63,205 nucleotides of DNA, taken from Candidatus Pelagibacter communis. Its GTDB lineage: Bacteria > Pseudomonadota > Alphaproteobacteria > Pelagibacterales > Pelagibacteraceae. The stretch lies in assembly GCF_001180205.1 (NCBI RefSeq), contig NZ_CVSU01000092.1:1-63205 (forward strand). The letters run 5' to 3'. The notes under the pieces are model-generated. The model was not told where the DNA came from and searched no databases. It saw only the letters and a list, made by a program, of their open reading frames with translations. Both the position numbers and the translations under genes were made by a program. This document shows positions 35,180-44,668 of this stretch, piece by piece; within the stretch, counting starts at the first letter, position 1; every line of letters begins with the position of its first letter.

Positions 35180-37516
35180 ATGAATAAATTTTTAAGAAAT
35201 ATCTTTGTTTTAATTACTTCTTTTATTCTATTATCAGCAATTTCGATAATAAGTGTTTTATGGACTTATTCTAATGATTTACCAGATTATAAATTTCTTA
35301 AAAGTTACAAACCTCCTGTTTCCAGCAAAGTTTACTCTGGTAATGGTGATTTGGTGGCAGATTTTTCAAAGGAAAAAAGAGTATTTGTTCCATTTAATTC
35401 AATTCCAAAAAATGTAATTAACGCATTTTTATCTGCTGAAGATAAAAATTTTTTCAAACATCCAGGTGTTGATGCTAAAGGTGTTATTAGAGCTGTAATA
35501 AATAATATTTCAAATATTTTATCATCTAAAAGGTTAGAGGGAGCATCCACAATTACTCAACAGGTAGCAAAAAACTTTTTACTAACAAATGAAGTAAGTT
35601 TAAATAGGAAAATTAAGGAAGCAATTCTAGCTTTTAGAATAGAGAGAGCTTTATCTAAAGAAAGAATTCTAGAACTTTATCTAAATCAAATTTATCTTGG
35701 AAGTGGAGCATATGGAGTAGCTGCTGCAAGCCTAGAGTATTTTGATAAATCTATTAAAGATTTAAATTATTCAGAAGCTGCTTTATTAGCAGCTTTGCCA
35801 AAAGCACCCAGCAGATATAATCCCTATAGAGATCCAGATATAGCAAAATTTAGAAGAAATTTAGTTTTAAAAAATTTGTTAGATAATAATTATTTAACTT
35901 CAGAATGGTATGAGAAACTTACAAAAGAGGAAATAATTTTAAAAAAAAATAAAAAAATTTATTTAGAAGATGCTCAATATTTTATTGAAGATGTGAGAAA
36001 AAGTGTAATTGAAACTTTGAGCTATGATAAAGTTTACAAACAAGGTTTTAATATCAATACTCCAATAGATTTAAGTTTACAAACAATCGCAACAAAATCA
36101 CTTAGAAATGGATTAATAGCATATGACAAAAGAAAGGGATGGAGAGGACCACTTACTAACAAGATTTATAATTCAGAATGGAAAAAAGGTTTAGGAAAGT
36201 ATAAATTAGAAAATTCAATTAATTGGAAATTAGCAATAGTCAAAAAGATAAATAAATTTTCAGCAGAAATAGAAACAGAAGATAATATCGAAGGTGTTAT
36301 TGAATATCAGAGTATTTCTTGGACAAAAAAAGAATTTAATAAATTATTAAAACCTGGTGATATTATTTATGTTAAAAAACTTAAAGAAAATATTTTTAAC
36401 TTACAACAATTACCAAAGGTAAATGGTGGAATTGTTGTGATGGATCCATTTACTGGAAGAGTTTTAGCACTAAGTGGTGGTTTTAGTTTTAAACAAAGTG
36501 AATTTAACAGAGCAACTCAAGCTGAAAGACAGCCTGGATCAGCTTTTAAACCATTTGTTTATGCATTAGCTTTAGAGAATAAATTTACACCAACATCATT
36601 AGTTCTAGACGCACCACTGGTTTTAGATCAGGGGGATGATTTAAAAATGTGGAAACCAGAAAATTATGGAAAAAAATTTTACGGACCTTCGACTTTAAGA
36701 GTTGGCTTGGAGAAATCTAGAAATTTAATGACAGTAAGAATAGCCCAAAATCTTGGTGTAGAAAAAATAGTTGATTTTTCAAAAGCATTAAAAATTTATG
36801 ATAATCCAGAAGAACTTTTATCCATATCTTTGGGATCTGCTGAAACAACTTTATTAAAACTTACATCTGCTTATTCAGTTTTTGTTAATGGAGGAAAACT
36901 TGTTGAACCAATACTGATTGATAGAATTCAGGACAGTGAAGGAAATACTATTTTTAATAATGATAAAAGAAAATGTATTAATTGTGATCAAATTTCTTAT
37001 TTAACAAACGATTATCCAGAGATTAAAAATAACTATACTCAAATTTTTTCTCCAGAAACAGCTTTTCAAATAACATCAATTTTAGAAGGAGTTGTTCAAA
37101 GAGGTACAGCTAAAAAACTAAAAGATTTAAATTTAAATATTGCAGGTAAAACTGGAACAACAAATAAAAATACAGATACTTGGTTTATAGGTTTTACCTC
37201 AAATTTACTAGTTGGTGTTTATGTTGGTTCAGATAACCCAACTCCATTAGGAAAATATGAAACAGGATCTAAAACGGCTTTGCCAATATTCAAAAGTTTT
37301 ATAAGTGATTCTATTAAAAAAAATGATGCAAGACCATTTAAGGCTGCTAAAGGTACTTTGATGATGGTTGTTGACCCTTTAACAGGTCAAAAAGCAAAAT
37401 TTAACTCAAAGAATACTATTATTGAGGTTTTTAAAAAAGAAAATGTGATTGATGGAAAAGTACTTTATACAAATTCAGATAGATTAGATTCAAATAATAT
37501 ATTAAAGTTTTACTAA
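35180..37516 (+). CDS. mrcA: penicillin-binding protein 1A (bifunctional)
   Basis: Inner-membrane peptidoglycan synthase with glycosyltransferase and transpeptidase activity. The 778-residue protein has an N-terminal membrane anchor (about 7-28), the glycosyltransferase motifs EDKNFFKHPGVD near 90 and ASTITQQVAKNF near 121, and the transpeptidase triad: Ser453 in GSAFKPF, SRN near 513, and KTGTTN near 660. A TATAAT at 35165-35170 lies only 9 bases before the ATG, hinting at a very short or absent leader. The last base of its stop is the first base of the prfB ATG. Confidence 0.94.
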   Translation: MNKFLRNIFVLITSFILLSAISIISVLWTYSNDLPDYKFLKSYKPPVSSKVYSGNGDLVADFSKEKRVFVPFNSIPKNVINAFLSAEDKNFFKHPGVDAKGVIRAVINNISNILSSKRLEGASTITQQVAKNFLLTNEVSLNRKIKEAILAFRIERALSKERILELYLNQIYLGSGAYGVAAASLEYFDKSIKDLNYSEAALLAALPKAPSRYNPYRDPDIAKFRRNLVLKNLLDNNYLTSEWYEKLTKEEIILKKNKKIYLEDAQYFIEDVRKSVIETLSYDKVYKQGFNINTPIDLSLQTIATKSLRNGLIAYDKRKGWRGPLTNKIYNSEWKKGLGKYKLENSINWKLAIVKKINKFSAEIETEDNIEGVIEYQSISWTKKEFNKLLKPGDIIYVKKLKENIFNLQQLPKVNGGIVVMDPFTGRVLALSGGFSFKQSEFNRATQAERQPGSAFKPFVYALALENKFTPTSLVLDAPLVLDQGDDLKMWKPENYGKKFYGPSTLRVGLEKSRNLMTVRIAQNLGVEKIVDFSKALKIYDNPEELLSISLGSAETTLLKLTSAYSVFVNGGKLVEPILIDRIQDSEGNTIFNNDKRKCINCDQISYLTNDYPEIKNNYTQIFSPETAFQITSILEGVVQRGTAKKLKDLNLNIAGKTGTTNKNTDTWFIGFTSNLLVGVYVGSDNPTPLGKYETGSKTALPIFKSFISDSIKKNDARPFKAAKGTLMMVVDPLTGQKAKFNSKNTIIEVFKKENVIDGKVLYTNSDRLDSNNILKFY

Positions 37517-38617
37517 TGGATAATAATTATCAAAATATTAAAGAAGAAGTTGAAAAGATAAATCAAAAAATACAGGAGTATCTTTGAAAAAAACAATATC
37601 CATTCAAAACTGCAATCTTTAAATTCACAAATGCTGAGTGCCGATTTTTGGCAAGATAAAAATAACTCTCAAAAAGTAATTAAAGAAAAGAAATTTTATG
37701 AAGATTTAACTAACTCTTTAAATAATAATGTTGAAAAACTTAAAGATCTAGATGATTTAAATCAACTGGCGTTTGAAGAAGAAAATTTACAGGTTCAAAA
37801 AGAAGTTCTTCAAAATATTAAAGATTTAAGAAATGAAGTTAAAAAAAATGAAATTAAATGTTTTTTATCTAATGAAGCAGACCCTTTAAATTGTTACATA
37901 GAAATACATGCTGGTGCCGGAGGTACAGAAAGTCAAGATTGGGCAGATATGTTAAGAAGAATGTATTTAAAATGGTCTGATAAAAAAAATTTTAAGTCAA
38001 ATTTGATTAGTGAACATAGAGGTGACGAGGCTGGTATAAAGTCTGCAACAATTAAAATAGATGGTGACTATGTTTTTGGATGGTTGAAAAAAGAGTCGGG
38101 AATACACAGGTTAGTTAGAATCTCTCCATTTGATTCCGGGGCAAGAAGACATACAAGTTTTGCAAGTGTTTGGATTTATCCAGTTGTAGATGAAAATATA
38201 AATATAGAGATTTTAGAAAAAGATTTAAGAATAGATACTTATCGTTCCAGTGGAGCAGGCGGTCAGCACGTTAACACTACTGATAGCGCAGTTAGAATAA
38301 CACACATTCCATCAAAAATTGTTGTCCAATGTCAAAATGAGAGATCTCAACATAAAAACAAAGAAACATGCATGAATATGTTGAAAGCAAGATTATATGA
38401 TTATGAAATTAAAAAAAGAGAGGAAGAAAATCAAAATGTTGAAAGTTCTAAATCTGAAATAGGGTGGGGGCATCAAATTAGATCTTATGTTCTTCAACCT
38501 TACAGACTTGTAAAAGACAATAGAACTAATTTTGAAAGTACTAGTCCTGATAAAGTATTAGATGGTGATATCGACGAATTTTTAGAACAATCGCTTTATA
38601 AACTAAATGAAAAATAA
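37516..38617 (+). CDS. prfB: peptide chain release factor 2 (programmed +1 frameshift)
   Basis: Terminates translation at UGA and UAA. Frame one runs from ATG 37516 for 23 codons to an in-frame TGA at 37585-37587; skipping T37585 continues in the second frame from GAA 37586 to 38617, giving 366 residues, the normal RF2 length. The slippery CTT TGA is preceded by AGGAG (37574-37578) with three bases between, as in E. coli. SPF (203-205) is the stop-recognition tripeptide and GGQ (248-250) the catalytic motif. Taking the internal ATG at 37631 would lose the N terminus. The base after TGA is A, not the usual C. Confidence 0.95.
37574..37587 (+). promoter_or_regulatory. prfB recoding signal (internal SD, CTT TGA)
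   Basis: AGGAG (37574-37578), TAT, then CTT TGA (37582-37587) is the classic RF2 autoregulatory frameshift site: the internal Shine-Dalgarno pushes ribosomes +1 when RF2 is scarce and UGA decoding is slow. Confidence 0.93.
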
Positions 38618-41033
38618 TATTTTAAAATATTTTATACTACCTCTGTCAGTGTTAGTTATTTTGACAGTTTACCTTAGTATTGTTGGTATAGAGACAGATA
38701 AATTTAACAATCAAATTAAAAAAAGAATTTCACTAATAAATAAAAATATCGATATAGATTTAAAAAAAATTAAATTAATTCTAGATCCTTTAAAACTAAA
38801 AATTTATGCAAAAACGGTTGGCACTACAGTATATTTTTCAAAAACACCTTTAGCGTTAGAAAGTATAAAAACTCAAGTTTCTTTAAGTTCTTTAATTAAA
38901 AATAAGATTTCATCGTCAAATATAGAGGTAACAACTAAGTCTATATTATTAAATGATTTAATTAAATTTATACGGACCACAAATAATAAACCTGAATTAT
39001 TTATATTAGAAAAAATTGTAAAAAGAGGTCATGTAATTATAAATCTGAGTTTGAACATTGATGAAAATGGCAAACTTAAAAATGATTATATAATTGAAGG
39101 CTTGATAAAGGATGCAAGTATTAATTTTTTAAACAGGGGTAACTTTAAAAATATAAATTTTAATTTCAATTTTCAAAAAGATAATTATCAGTTTGATGAA
39201 ATAAATTTTAAAGCAGAAGAAGTAAATTTTATTTCAAAAAAACTTAATGTTAAAAAGAAAAAAAATAGCTTTTTAATTGATGCTATTATTGAAAACGATC
39301 AATCAAGTTTAAATTCAAATATATTAAAATTATTTAATTTAAGTTTTGAAAATATAATAGTTGATGATGCTAAATTTAAAACAAATAATGAATTTTCTTT
39401 TGAAATAGATGAAAAATTCAAAGTTAAAAATATTATTTTAAATTCTGATATAAATATTACTCAGTTAAAATATAAAAATTTAAAAATAATTAATAAATAT
39501 TTACCAGAAGTTAATGATCTAATTTTACTAGATAATCATAAATTAAATTTAAATTATAAGGACAAAAATTTATCAATTAACGGTGAGGGACAAATTCAGT
39601 TAGATACCGGAGAAGTAGATGAAATTAAATATTTTATAAATAAAAAAGATAAGAATTTAAGTATAGATACAGAATTATTTTTAAAAAATATAGTTTTAGA
39701 GCAGCAAGATTTTTTAAAAATTTTCTTCCCTCAAACTAATGAAAATATAAATTTAAATAATCAAAAATTAAAAATTAATTTTAAAAATAATAATCTAACT
39801 TTTTCAGGTTCTGGAAAATTTAAAATAGATAAAGTTTTTGAAGAAATTGATTATTTTGTTGAGAAAAATGAAAATAAAATAAGCTTTAATACTAATTTAA
39901 ATTTAAAAAATACCAAATTTAAAATTGATAATATTAATTATAAAAAAAGAGATAAAAGTAAAATGAATCTTCAAATTAATGGAGAAATAAAAAATAAAAA
40001 AAATCTTAATATAAATAGCTTTATTATTAATGAAGAAAATAATAACATTAAAATTAAGAATTTATTTCTTAACGATTCTAATCAAATAATAAAAATTGAT
40101 CAGGCAAATTTTAATTATCTAGATACAGAAAACAAAAAAAATAATTACAACATAAAAAAAGTAGAAGGCCAAAATTATTTAATTAATGGTACCTCATTTA
40201 ATGCAAATTCTTTAATTTCGAATTTACTAGATGCCAGTGATAAAAAAGAAAACAATCTTTTTGAAAATAACGTACGTATGGAATTAAATTTTGAAGAAGT
40301 TTACTTAGATAAAATACACTTTGTTAAGGATTTAAATGGTAAGATAAATATTATTAATAATAAAATAGAAGAGGCAGATATTTTGGCCTTTTATAACAAT
40401 TCACAAAATATAAAATTTACGATTAAAACAAATGAGCAAGGTGAGAAAATTACTACTCTTTTCTCATCTAAGGCAAAACCACTAGTAGATAGATATAAAT
40501 TTATTAAAGGATTTAAAGATGATAGGGAAGGATATCTGGATTTTTACTCTTTAAAAAAAAATGGAGTATCAACTTCTAAATTAGTAATTGATAATTTTAA
40601 AGTTAAAGAAATTCCAGCACTAGCCAAGTTATTGGCTCTTGCATCTCTTCAAGGAATAGCAGACTTACTTACAGGAGAGGGAATTAGATTTACAGATTTC
40701 GAAATGAATTTTACCAATCAAGATAAACTTATGAAAATTCAAGAGTTATATGCAATTGGTCCAGCAATATCTATTTTATTGGAGGGATACATTGAGAAGG
40801 ATAAATTAATCAGTTTAAGAGGAACCTTGGTTCCAGCGACAACAATTAATAGATCTATTGCTTCAATACCTTTACTTGGAGATCTATTGATTGGAAAGAA
40901 AGTGGGAGATGGTGTTTTTGGAGTAAGTTTTAAAATTAAAGGCCCACCTAAAGATTTAGAAACTACTGTAAATCCTATAAAAACTCTAACACCCAGGTTT
41001 ATTACTAGAACTTTAGAGAAAATAAAAAATTAA
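38607..41033 (+). CDS. AsmA/YhdP-like envelope protein
   Basis: An 808-residue protein with an N-terminal membrane anchor (residues 8-27) and a very long beta-rich, Asn/Lys-rich body, ending in an AsmA-like C-terminal domain: LALASLQGIADLLTGEGIRFTDFEMNF near residue 675 and PLLGDLLIGKKVGDGVFGVSFKIKGPP near 755. Such proteins (YhdP, TamB, AsmA group) are thought to bridge the periplasm and move phospholipid to the outer membrane. The start is 11 bases inside prfB; its stop shares TTAA with the tyrS stop. Confidence 0.82.
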   Translation: MKNNILKYFILPLSVLVILTVYLSIVGIETDKFNNQIKKRISLINKNIDIDLKKIKLILDPLKLKIYAKTVGTTVYFSKTPLALESIKTQVSLSSLIKNKISSSNIEVTTKSILLNDLIKFIRTTNNKPELFILEKIVKRGHVIINLSLNIDENGKLKNDYIIEGLIKDASINFLNRGNFKNINFNFNFQKDNYQFDEINFKAEEVNFISKKLNVKKKKNSFLIDAIIENDQSSLNSNILKLFNLSFENIIVDDAKFKTNNEFSFEIDEKFKVKNIILNSDINITQLKYKNLKIINKYLPEVNDLILLDNHKLNLNYKDKNLSINGEGQIQLDTGEVDEIKYFINKKDKNLSIDTELFLKNIVLEQQDFLKIFFPQTNENINLNNQKLKINFKNNNLTFSGSGKFKIDKVFEEIDYFVEKNENKISFNTNLNLKNTKFKIDNINYKKRDKSKMNLQINGEIKNKKNLNINSFIINEENNNIKIKNLFLNDSNQIIKIDQANFNYLDTENKKNNYNIKKVEGQNYLINGTSFNANSLISNLLDASDKKENNLFENNVRMELNFEEVYLDKIHFVKDLNGKINIINNKIEEADILAFYNNSQNIKFTIKTNEQGEKITTLFSSKAKPLVDRYKFIKGFKDDREGYLDFYSLKKNGVSTSKLVIDNFKVKEIPALAKLLALASLQGIADLLTGEGIRFTDFEMNFTNQDKLMKIQELYAIGPAISILLEGYIEKDKLISLRGTLVPATTINRSIASIPLLGDLLIGKKVGDGVFGVSFKIKGPPKDLETTVNPIKTLTPRFITRTLEKIKN

Positions 41034-42259
41034 TTTAATTCTATTTTAATATGTCTTTTTTTTCCAAGGGAAAGTTTAAGATAATTATCTTTAAATAAAT
41101 TTTTATTGATTTCAAATTTTTCATCTGAAATAACTTCGTCATTAATTTTTACCGCATTCCCTTTTACAAGTCTTCTGATTTCGCTTTTCGAGTTTTCTAG
41201 TTGAGACAAAAAAACAAGGTCTACTATATTTATTTTTTCTTCTATTTTATTTGATTGAATATAAACTTTAGGTAAGTTCGAACCTAGAGTGTTTCCGGAG
41301 AAAGCTTCTTTTGCTGCTTGCTCAGAATTTTTAGCTGCTTCCTTTCCATGCAACATTTCTGTGGTTTTATTCGCAAGTAGTATTTTTAATTCATTTATGT
41401 CTTTATCTTTAATTGTTTCTATTTCCTTAATTTCAATTTCAGTAAACATTTTTAAAAATTTGATTACATCTCTATCATCTACGTTTCTCCAAAATTGCCA
41501 ATAATCATAAGCTGATAAGTATTTTTCATCTAACCAAATAGCTCCACTTTCAGTTTTTCCCATCTTAGCACCAGTTGCTAGCGTAATTAATGGAGTTGTT
41601 AAACCAAAGGTTTGATTATTAGAATATCTTTTAATAAGCTCAACACCATTAACAATGTTTCCCCATTGATCTGAGCCTCCAATTTGTAAGACACAATTTT
41701 CTTTCTTATTTAATTCAAGAAAATCATACGCTTGTAAAATCATATAATTAAACTCCATATAGCTTAGAGATTGTTCTCTATCTAATCTGAGTTTCACACT
41801 ATCAAATGTTAGCATTCTATTTATCGTGAAATGTTTTCCGATATCTCTTAAAAACGAAATATAATTTAAATCTTTAAGCCAAGTATAATTATTTACAAAA
41901 ATTGGCTTAGTATTCGGATCATCATTATCTAAAAATTTTTTTAAAATATTTTTGATATTTTTAATATTTTTTTCAATCTCATCCTCGCTTAATATTTTTC
42001 TAGTTTTGTCTTTACCAGACGGATCCCCAATTCTTGTAGTTCCTCCACCAAGTAAAACTATTGGTCGATGTCCATTTTTTTGAAGTAGTCGTAAACACAT
42101 TATTTGCAGTAAGCTACCCACATGTAAGCTTTCAGCTGTACAATCAAAACCTATGTAACCTTTTATCTTTTCTTCATCTAATTGTTTAGATAGTTCATCT
42201 TCACTTGTGCATTGATAGAAAAAACCTCTATCTTTAAATTCTTTTAAAAATTTATTCAT
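41030..42259 (-). CDS. tyrS: tyrosine--tRNA ligase
   Basis: Class I synthetase of 409 residues. The HIGH-like motif reads HVGSL near residue 47, the KMSKS-like loop reads AKMGKTESG near 230, and QIGGSDQWGN near 192 is the tyrosine-pocket signature; a C-terminal S4-like RNA-binding domain (SKSEIRRLVKGNAVKIND) follows. It is the TyrRS-alpha type. Convergent with the AsmA-like gene and divergent from anmK. Confidence 0.95.
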   Translation of the reverse strand: MNKFLKEFKDRGFFYQCTSEDELSKQLDEEKIKGYIGFDCTAESLHVGSLLQIMCLRLLQKNGHRPIVLLGGGTTRIGDPSGKDKTRKILSEDEIEKNIKNIKNILKKFLDNDDPNTKPIFVNNYTWLKDLNYISFLRDIGKHFTINRMLTFDSVKLRLDREQSLSYMEFNYMILQAYDFLELNKKENCVLQIGGSDQWGNIVNGVELIKRYSNNQTFGLTTPLITLATGAKMGKTESGAIWLDEKYLSAYDYWQFWRNVDDRDVIKFLKMFTEIEIKEIETIKDKDINELKILLANKTTEMLHGKEAAKNSEQAAKEAFSGNTLGSNLPKVYIQSNKIEEKINIVDLVFLSQLENSKSEIRRLVKGNAVKINDEVISDEKFEINKNLFKDNYLKLSLGKKRHIKIELN

Positions 42260-42304
42260 AAGTTTATAGTTACAATATACAAATTTTTTTTAAAAAACAT
42301 ATCA

Positions 42305-43447
42305 ATGAAAAAAAAATTATATACTGCAATTGGACTAATGAGCGGAACATCTATGGATGGTATTGATTTATCTATAATTAGTTCAGATGGATACAATGAA
42401 TTTTCAAACGTTTTAGATGATTATTATGAGTATGATAAAAATCTTCAGGATCAGTTAGTTCGATTAAGAGATTTAGTTTTAACAAAGAAAGATCTTTTAC
42501 AAAATTCAGAAAAATTAAGAGAATTAGAGCGTAATTTAACTCTTTTTCATGCAGATGCAGTCAATCAATCATTAAAAAAGTATAGAGATCCCATTGATTT
42601 GATAGGTTTTCATGGACAAACAATTTTTCATAACCCAAATGAGAAAATTACCAATCAATTAGGTGATGGGCAATTGTTATCGCAAATAGTCAAAAAAAAA
42701 GTCATATATGATTTTAGACAAGCAGATATTCAAAATAATGGTCAAGGTGCGCCTTTAACACCAATTTTTCATCATATTTTATCGAAAAAAATTAATAAAA
42801 ATTTTAATATTAAATTTCCAATAGGTTTCTTGAATATTGGTGGTATCGCAAATGTCACAAAAATTAGTAATGGTTCAGATAATTTTCAAAATAACCTCTC
42901 TGCTTTTGATATAGGTCCAGGTAATTGTTTAATTGACGAATGGGTAAGAAACAATTCCAATAAAAAATTTGATGAAAATGGTGAACTATCTAAAGTAGGG
43001 AAAGTTGATCAATTAATTCTAAATCAGGCAATAGATAATTTTAAAACAGACTCTTACTCCCAGTCATTGGATGTTAAAAATTTTGATGTATCCTTTGTTA
43101 GAGGTTTATCTTTAGAAGATGGTTGTGCTACTATAACAAATTTTACAGCATATTTGATTGCGGAAGGATTAAAACATATCAGTAAAAAAAATAGTATTAC
43201 ATTTTTACTATGTGGCGGTGGTAGAAAAAATATTTATTTAATTGATTGTATTAAAAAATATCTGTTTAATGAACATAATATTACTTTAGAAATTATAGAT
43301 AATTACAATTTAAAAGGTGATTATATTGAGTCTCAAGCATTTGCATTTTTAGCTATAAGATCATATTTAAATTTACCAATCTCTTTTAGCAAAACAACTG
43401 GATGCAAAGATTTTACGGTTGGTGGAAAATTAGTAGAAAATTTTTAA
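42305..43447 (+). CDS. anmK: anhydro-N-acetylmuramic acid kinase
   Basis: Phosphorylates and opens 1,6-anhydro-MurNAc released by lytic transglycosylases, recycling cell-wall sugar. The 380-residue protein has the ATP-site GLMSGTSMDGIDLS near residue 11, GFHGQTIFHNP near 100, FLNIGGIANVTKI near 177, AFDIGPGNCLIDEWV near 203 and LCGGGRKN near 303. tyrS-anmK divergence is a known alphaproteobacterial arrangement. It abuts the convergent hydrolase gene. Confidence 0.93.
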   Translation: MKKKLYTAIGLMSGTSMDGIDLSIISSDGYNEFSNVLDDYYEYDKNLQDQLVRLRDLVLTKKDLLQNSEKLRELERNLTLFHADAVNQSLKKYRDPIDLIGFHGQTIFHNPNEKITNQLGDGQLLSQIVKKKVIYDFRQADIQNNGQGAPLTPIFHHILSKKINKNFNIKFPIGFLNIGGIANVTKISNGSDNFQNNLSAFDIGPGNCLIDEWVRNNSNKKFDENGELSKVGKVDQLILNQAIDNFKTDSYSQSLDVKNFDVSFVRGLSLEDGCATITNFTAYLIAEGLKHISKKNSITFLLCGGGRKNIYLIDCIKKYLFNEHNITLEIIDNYNLKGDYIESQAFAFLAIRSYLNLPISFSKTTGCKDFTVGGKLVENF

Positions 43448-44104
43448 TTAATAAAGTGCTGTTTCTTTTTTAATATATTTATCAAGATTCTTAACTAAAG
43501 CATCACTTGTTTTTGAAAAGAAATGATTAGCTTCTGATATTGCATTAAATTCTACTTTAATTCCTTTTTGAGCACTTAATCTTTTATCTAACTCTGCAAG
43601 GTATTCTACTGGTACCAATTCATCTTTTTTACCATAAACAACTAAGCCTGAAGTTGGACATGGAGATAAAAAGGAAAAATCATAAACATTTGGTTGAGGT
43701 GAAATAGCTACAAATCTGTTTATTTCTGGTCTTCTCATTAATAATTGCATTGCAATTAAAGATCCAAATGAAAAACCTGAAACCCAACATTGTGAATTGT
43801 CGAAATTTTCTCTTTCTAACCAATCTAAAGCCGCTGCAGCATCAGCAAGTTCACCTTGACCATTATCAAATTCTCCGTCACTTTTTCCAACACCTCTAAA
43901 ATTTACTCTGCAAACAGAAAAATCGTTATCCATAAATGTATGAAAAGTATCTACTACCACTTTATTATTCATAGTTCCTCCATATTGAGGATGAGGCTGC
44001 AATACTAAAGCAATTGGGGATGTATTTTTTTTACTTTTATAATATTTAGCCTCAAGTCTTCCTGCAGGACCAGGTATAAATATTTCTAAAATTTTGTTAT
44101 CCAT
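43448..44104 (-). CDS. alpha/beta hydrolase (COG2945-like)
   Basis: A 218-residue serine hydrolase fold: IFIPGPAGRLEAKYY at the start, HPQYGGTMNNKVV near 38 (oxyanion region), nucleophile elbow GFSFGSL near residue 115, acidic residue in YGKKDELVP near 160, and His in SEANHFF near 192. The family is widespread and its substrate is unknown. It lies next to iscR-suf but is transcribed away from it, so no functional link is implied. Confidence 0.82.
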   Translation of the reverse strand: MDNKILEIFIPGPAGRLEAKYYKSKKNTSPIALVLQPHPQYGGTMNNKVVVDTFHTFMDNDFSVCRVNFRGVGKSDGEFDNGQGELADAAAALDWLERENFDNSQCWVSGFSFGSLIAMQLLMRRPEINRFVAISPQPNVYDFSFLSPCPTSGLVVYGKKDELVPVEYLAELDKRLSAQKGIKVEFNAISEANHFFSKTSDALVKNLDKYIKKETALY

Positions 44105-44186
44105 AAGCGATATTGATTATTATTCTCAAAAAAAATGTACGTTTATCATAAGTCAGCGACAATATGTTAGTTTTTTTTTATACTCT

Positions 44187-44211
44187 AAACTTGACCATTT
44201 TGGTCAAGTAT
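44187..44211 (+). promoter_or_regulatory. predicted IscR operator on the iscR-suf promoter
   Basis: A 25-base site with 8-base arms ACTTGACC/GGTCAAGT around ATTTT. It matches the E. coli type 1 IscR consensus at 22 of 25 positions by my alignment. The left arm contains the -35 TTGACC (44191-44196); TATAAA (44213-44218) follows after 16 bases, so a bound dimer would block RNA polymerase. It lies 31 bases before the iscR start. Confidence 0.8.
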
Positions 44212-44241
44212 ATATAAAAACCCACAATTTAAGGGTAAAAA

Positions 44242-44667
44242 ATGAAACTTACATCAAAAGGAAGATATGCTGTAATGGCTTTAGTTGATTTAGCCAGGTT
44301 TGATAACATCAATCCAGTATCACTAAGAGACATATCTTTAAGGCAAGGCATATCTTTAGATTATTTAGAACAAATTTTTTCTAAATTAAAAAAAAATGAA
44401 ATTGTTAAAAGCATTAGAGGAACTCAAGGAGGATATGTTCTTAATAAAAACCCGAACGATATTAAATTAACAAATATCTTTCATGCAGTTGATGAAAAAG
44501 TAAAAACTGTTCAATGTAAAAAAGAGTCTAAAAAAGGATGTAACGGTAAAGCCACAAAGTGCATTACTCATAATTTATGGGACGAATTAGAGATACACAT
44601 AAACACATTCTTTGAAAATAAAAGCCTGAAAGATTTATTAAACAACAACAAAGAAACAAGAGTTTAG
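44242..44667 (+). CDS. iscR: Rrf2-family Fe-S regulator IscR
   Basis: Cluster-sensing repressor of 141 residues. It begins [17 protein letters not shown], has the helix-turn-helix recognition region ([28 protein letters not shown] in outline, near residues 33-60), and the cluster ligands Cys-Cys-Cys-His near residues 92-110, spaced C-x7-C-x6-C-x2-H instead of the E. coli C-x5-C-x5-C-x2-H. First gene of the suf operon, with its own predicted operator just upstream, so negative autoregulation is likely. Confidence 0.9.
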   Translation: MKLTSKGRYAVMALVDLARFDNINPVSLRDISLRQGISLDYLEQIFSKLKKNEIVKSIRGTQGGYVLNKNPNDIKLTNIFHAVDEKVKTVQCKKESKKGCNGKATKCITHNLWDELEIHINTFFENKSLKDLLNNNKETRV

Positions 44668-44668
44668 A

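Noticed and set aside
37631-38617. RF2 starting at the internal ATG
   Set aside because: It would lose 38 N-terminal residues, while the upstream frame with the AGGAG-TAT-CTT-TGA recoding site gives the normal length.
44105-44186. Possible small RNA or riboswitch upstream of iscR
   Set aside because: No stable stem or terminator; the spacer is explained by divergent promoters and the IscR site.
44094-44288. Small plus-strand frame upstream of and overlapping iscR
   Set aside because: It would run across the IscR operator and promoter and overlaps the iscR start in another frame; no coding character.
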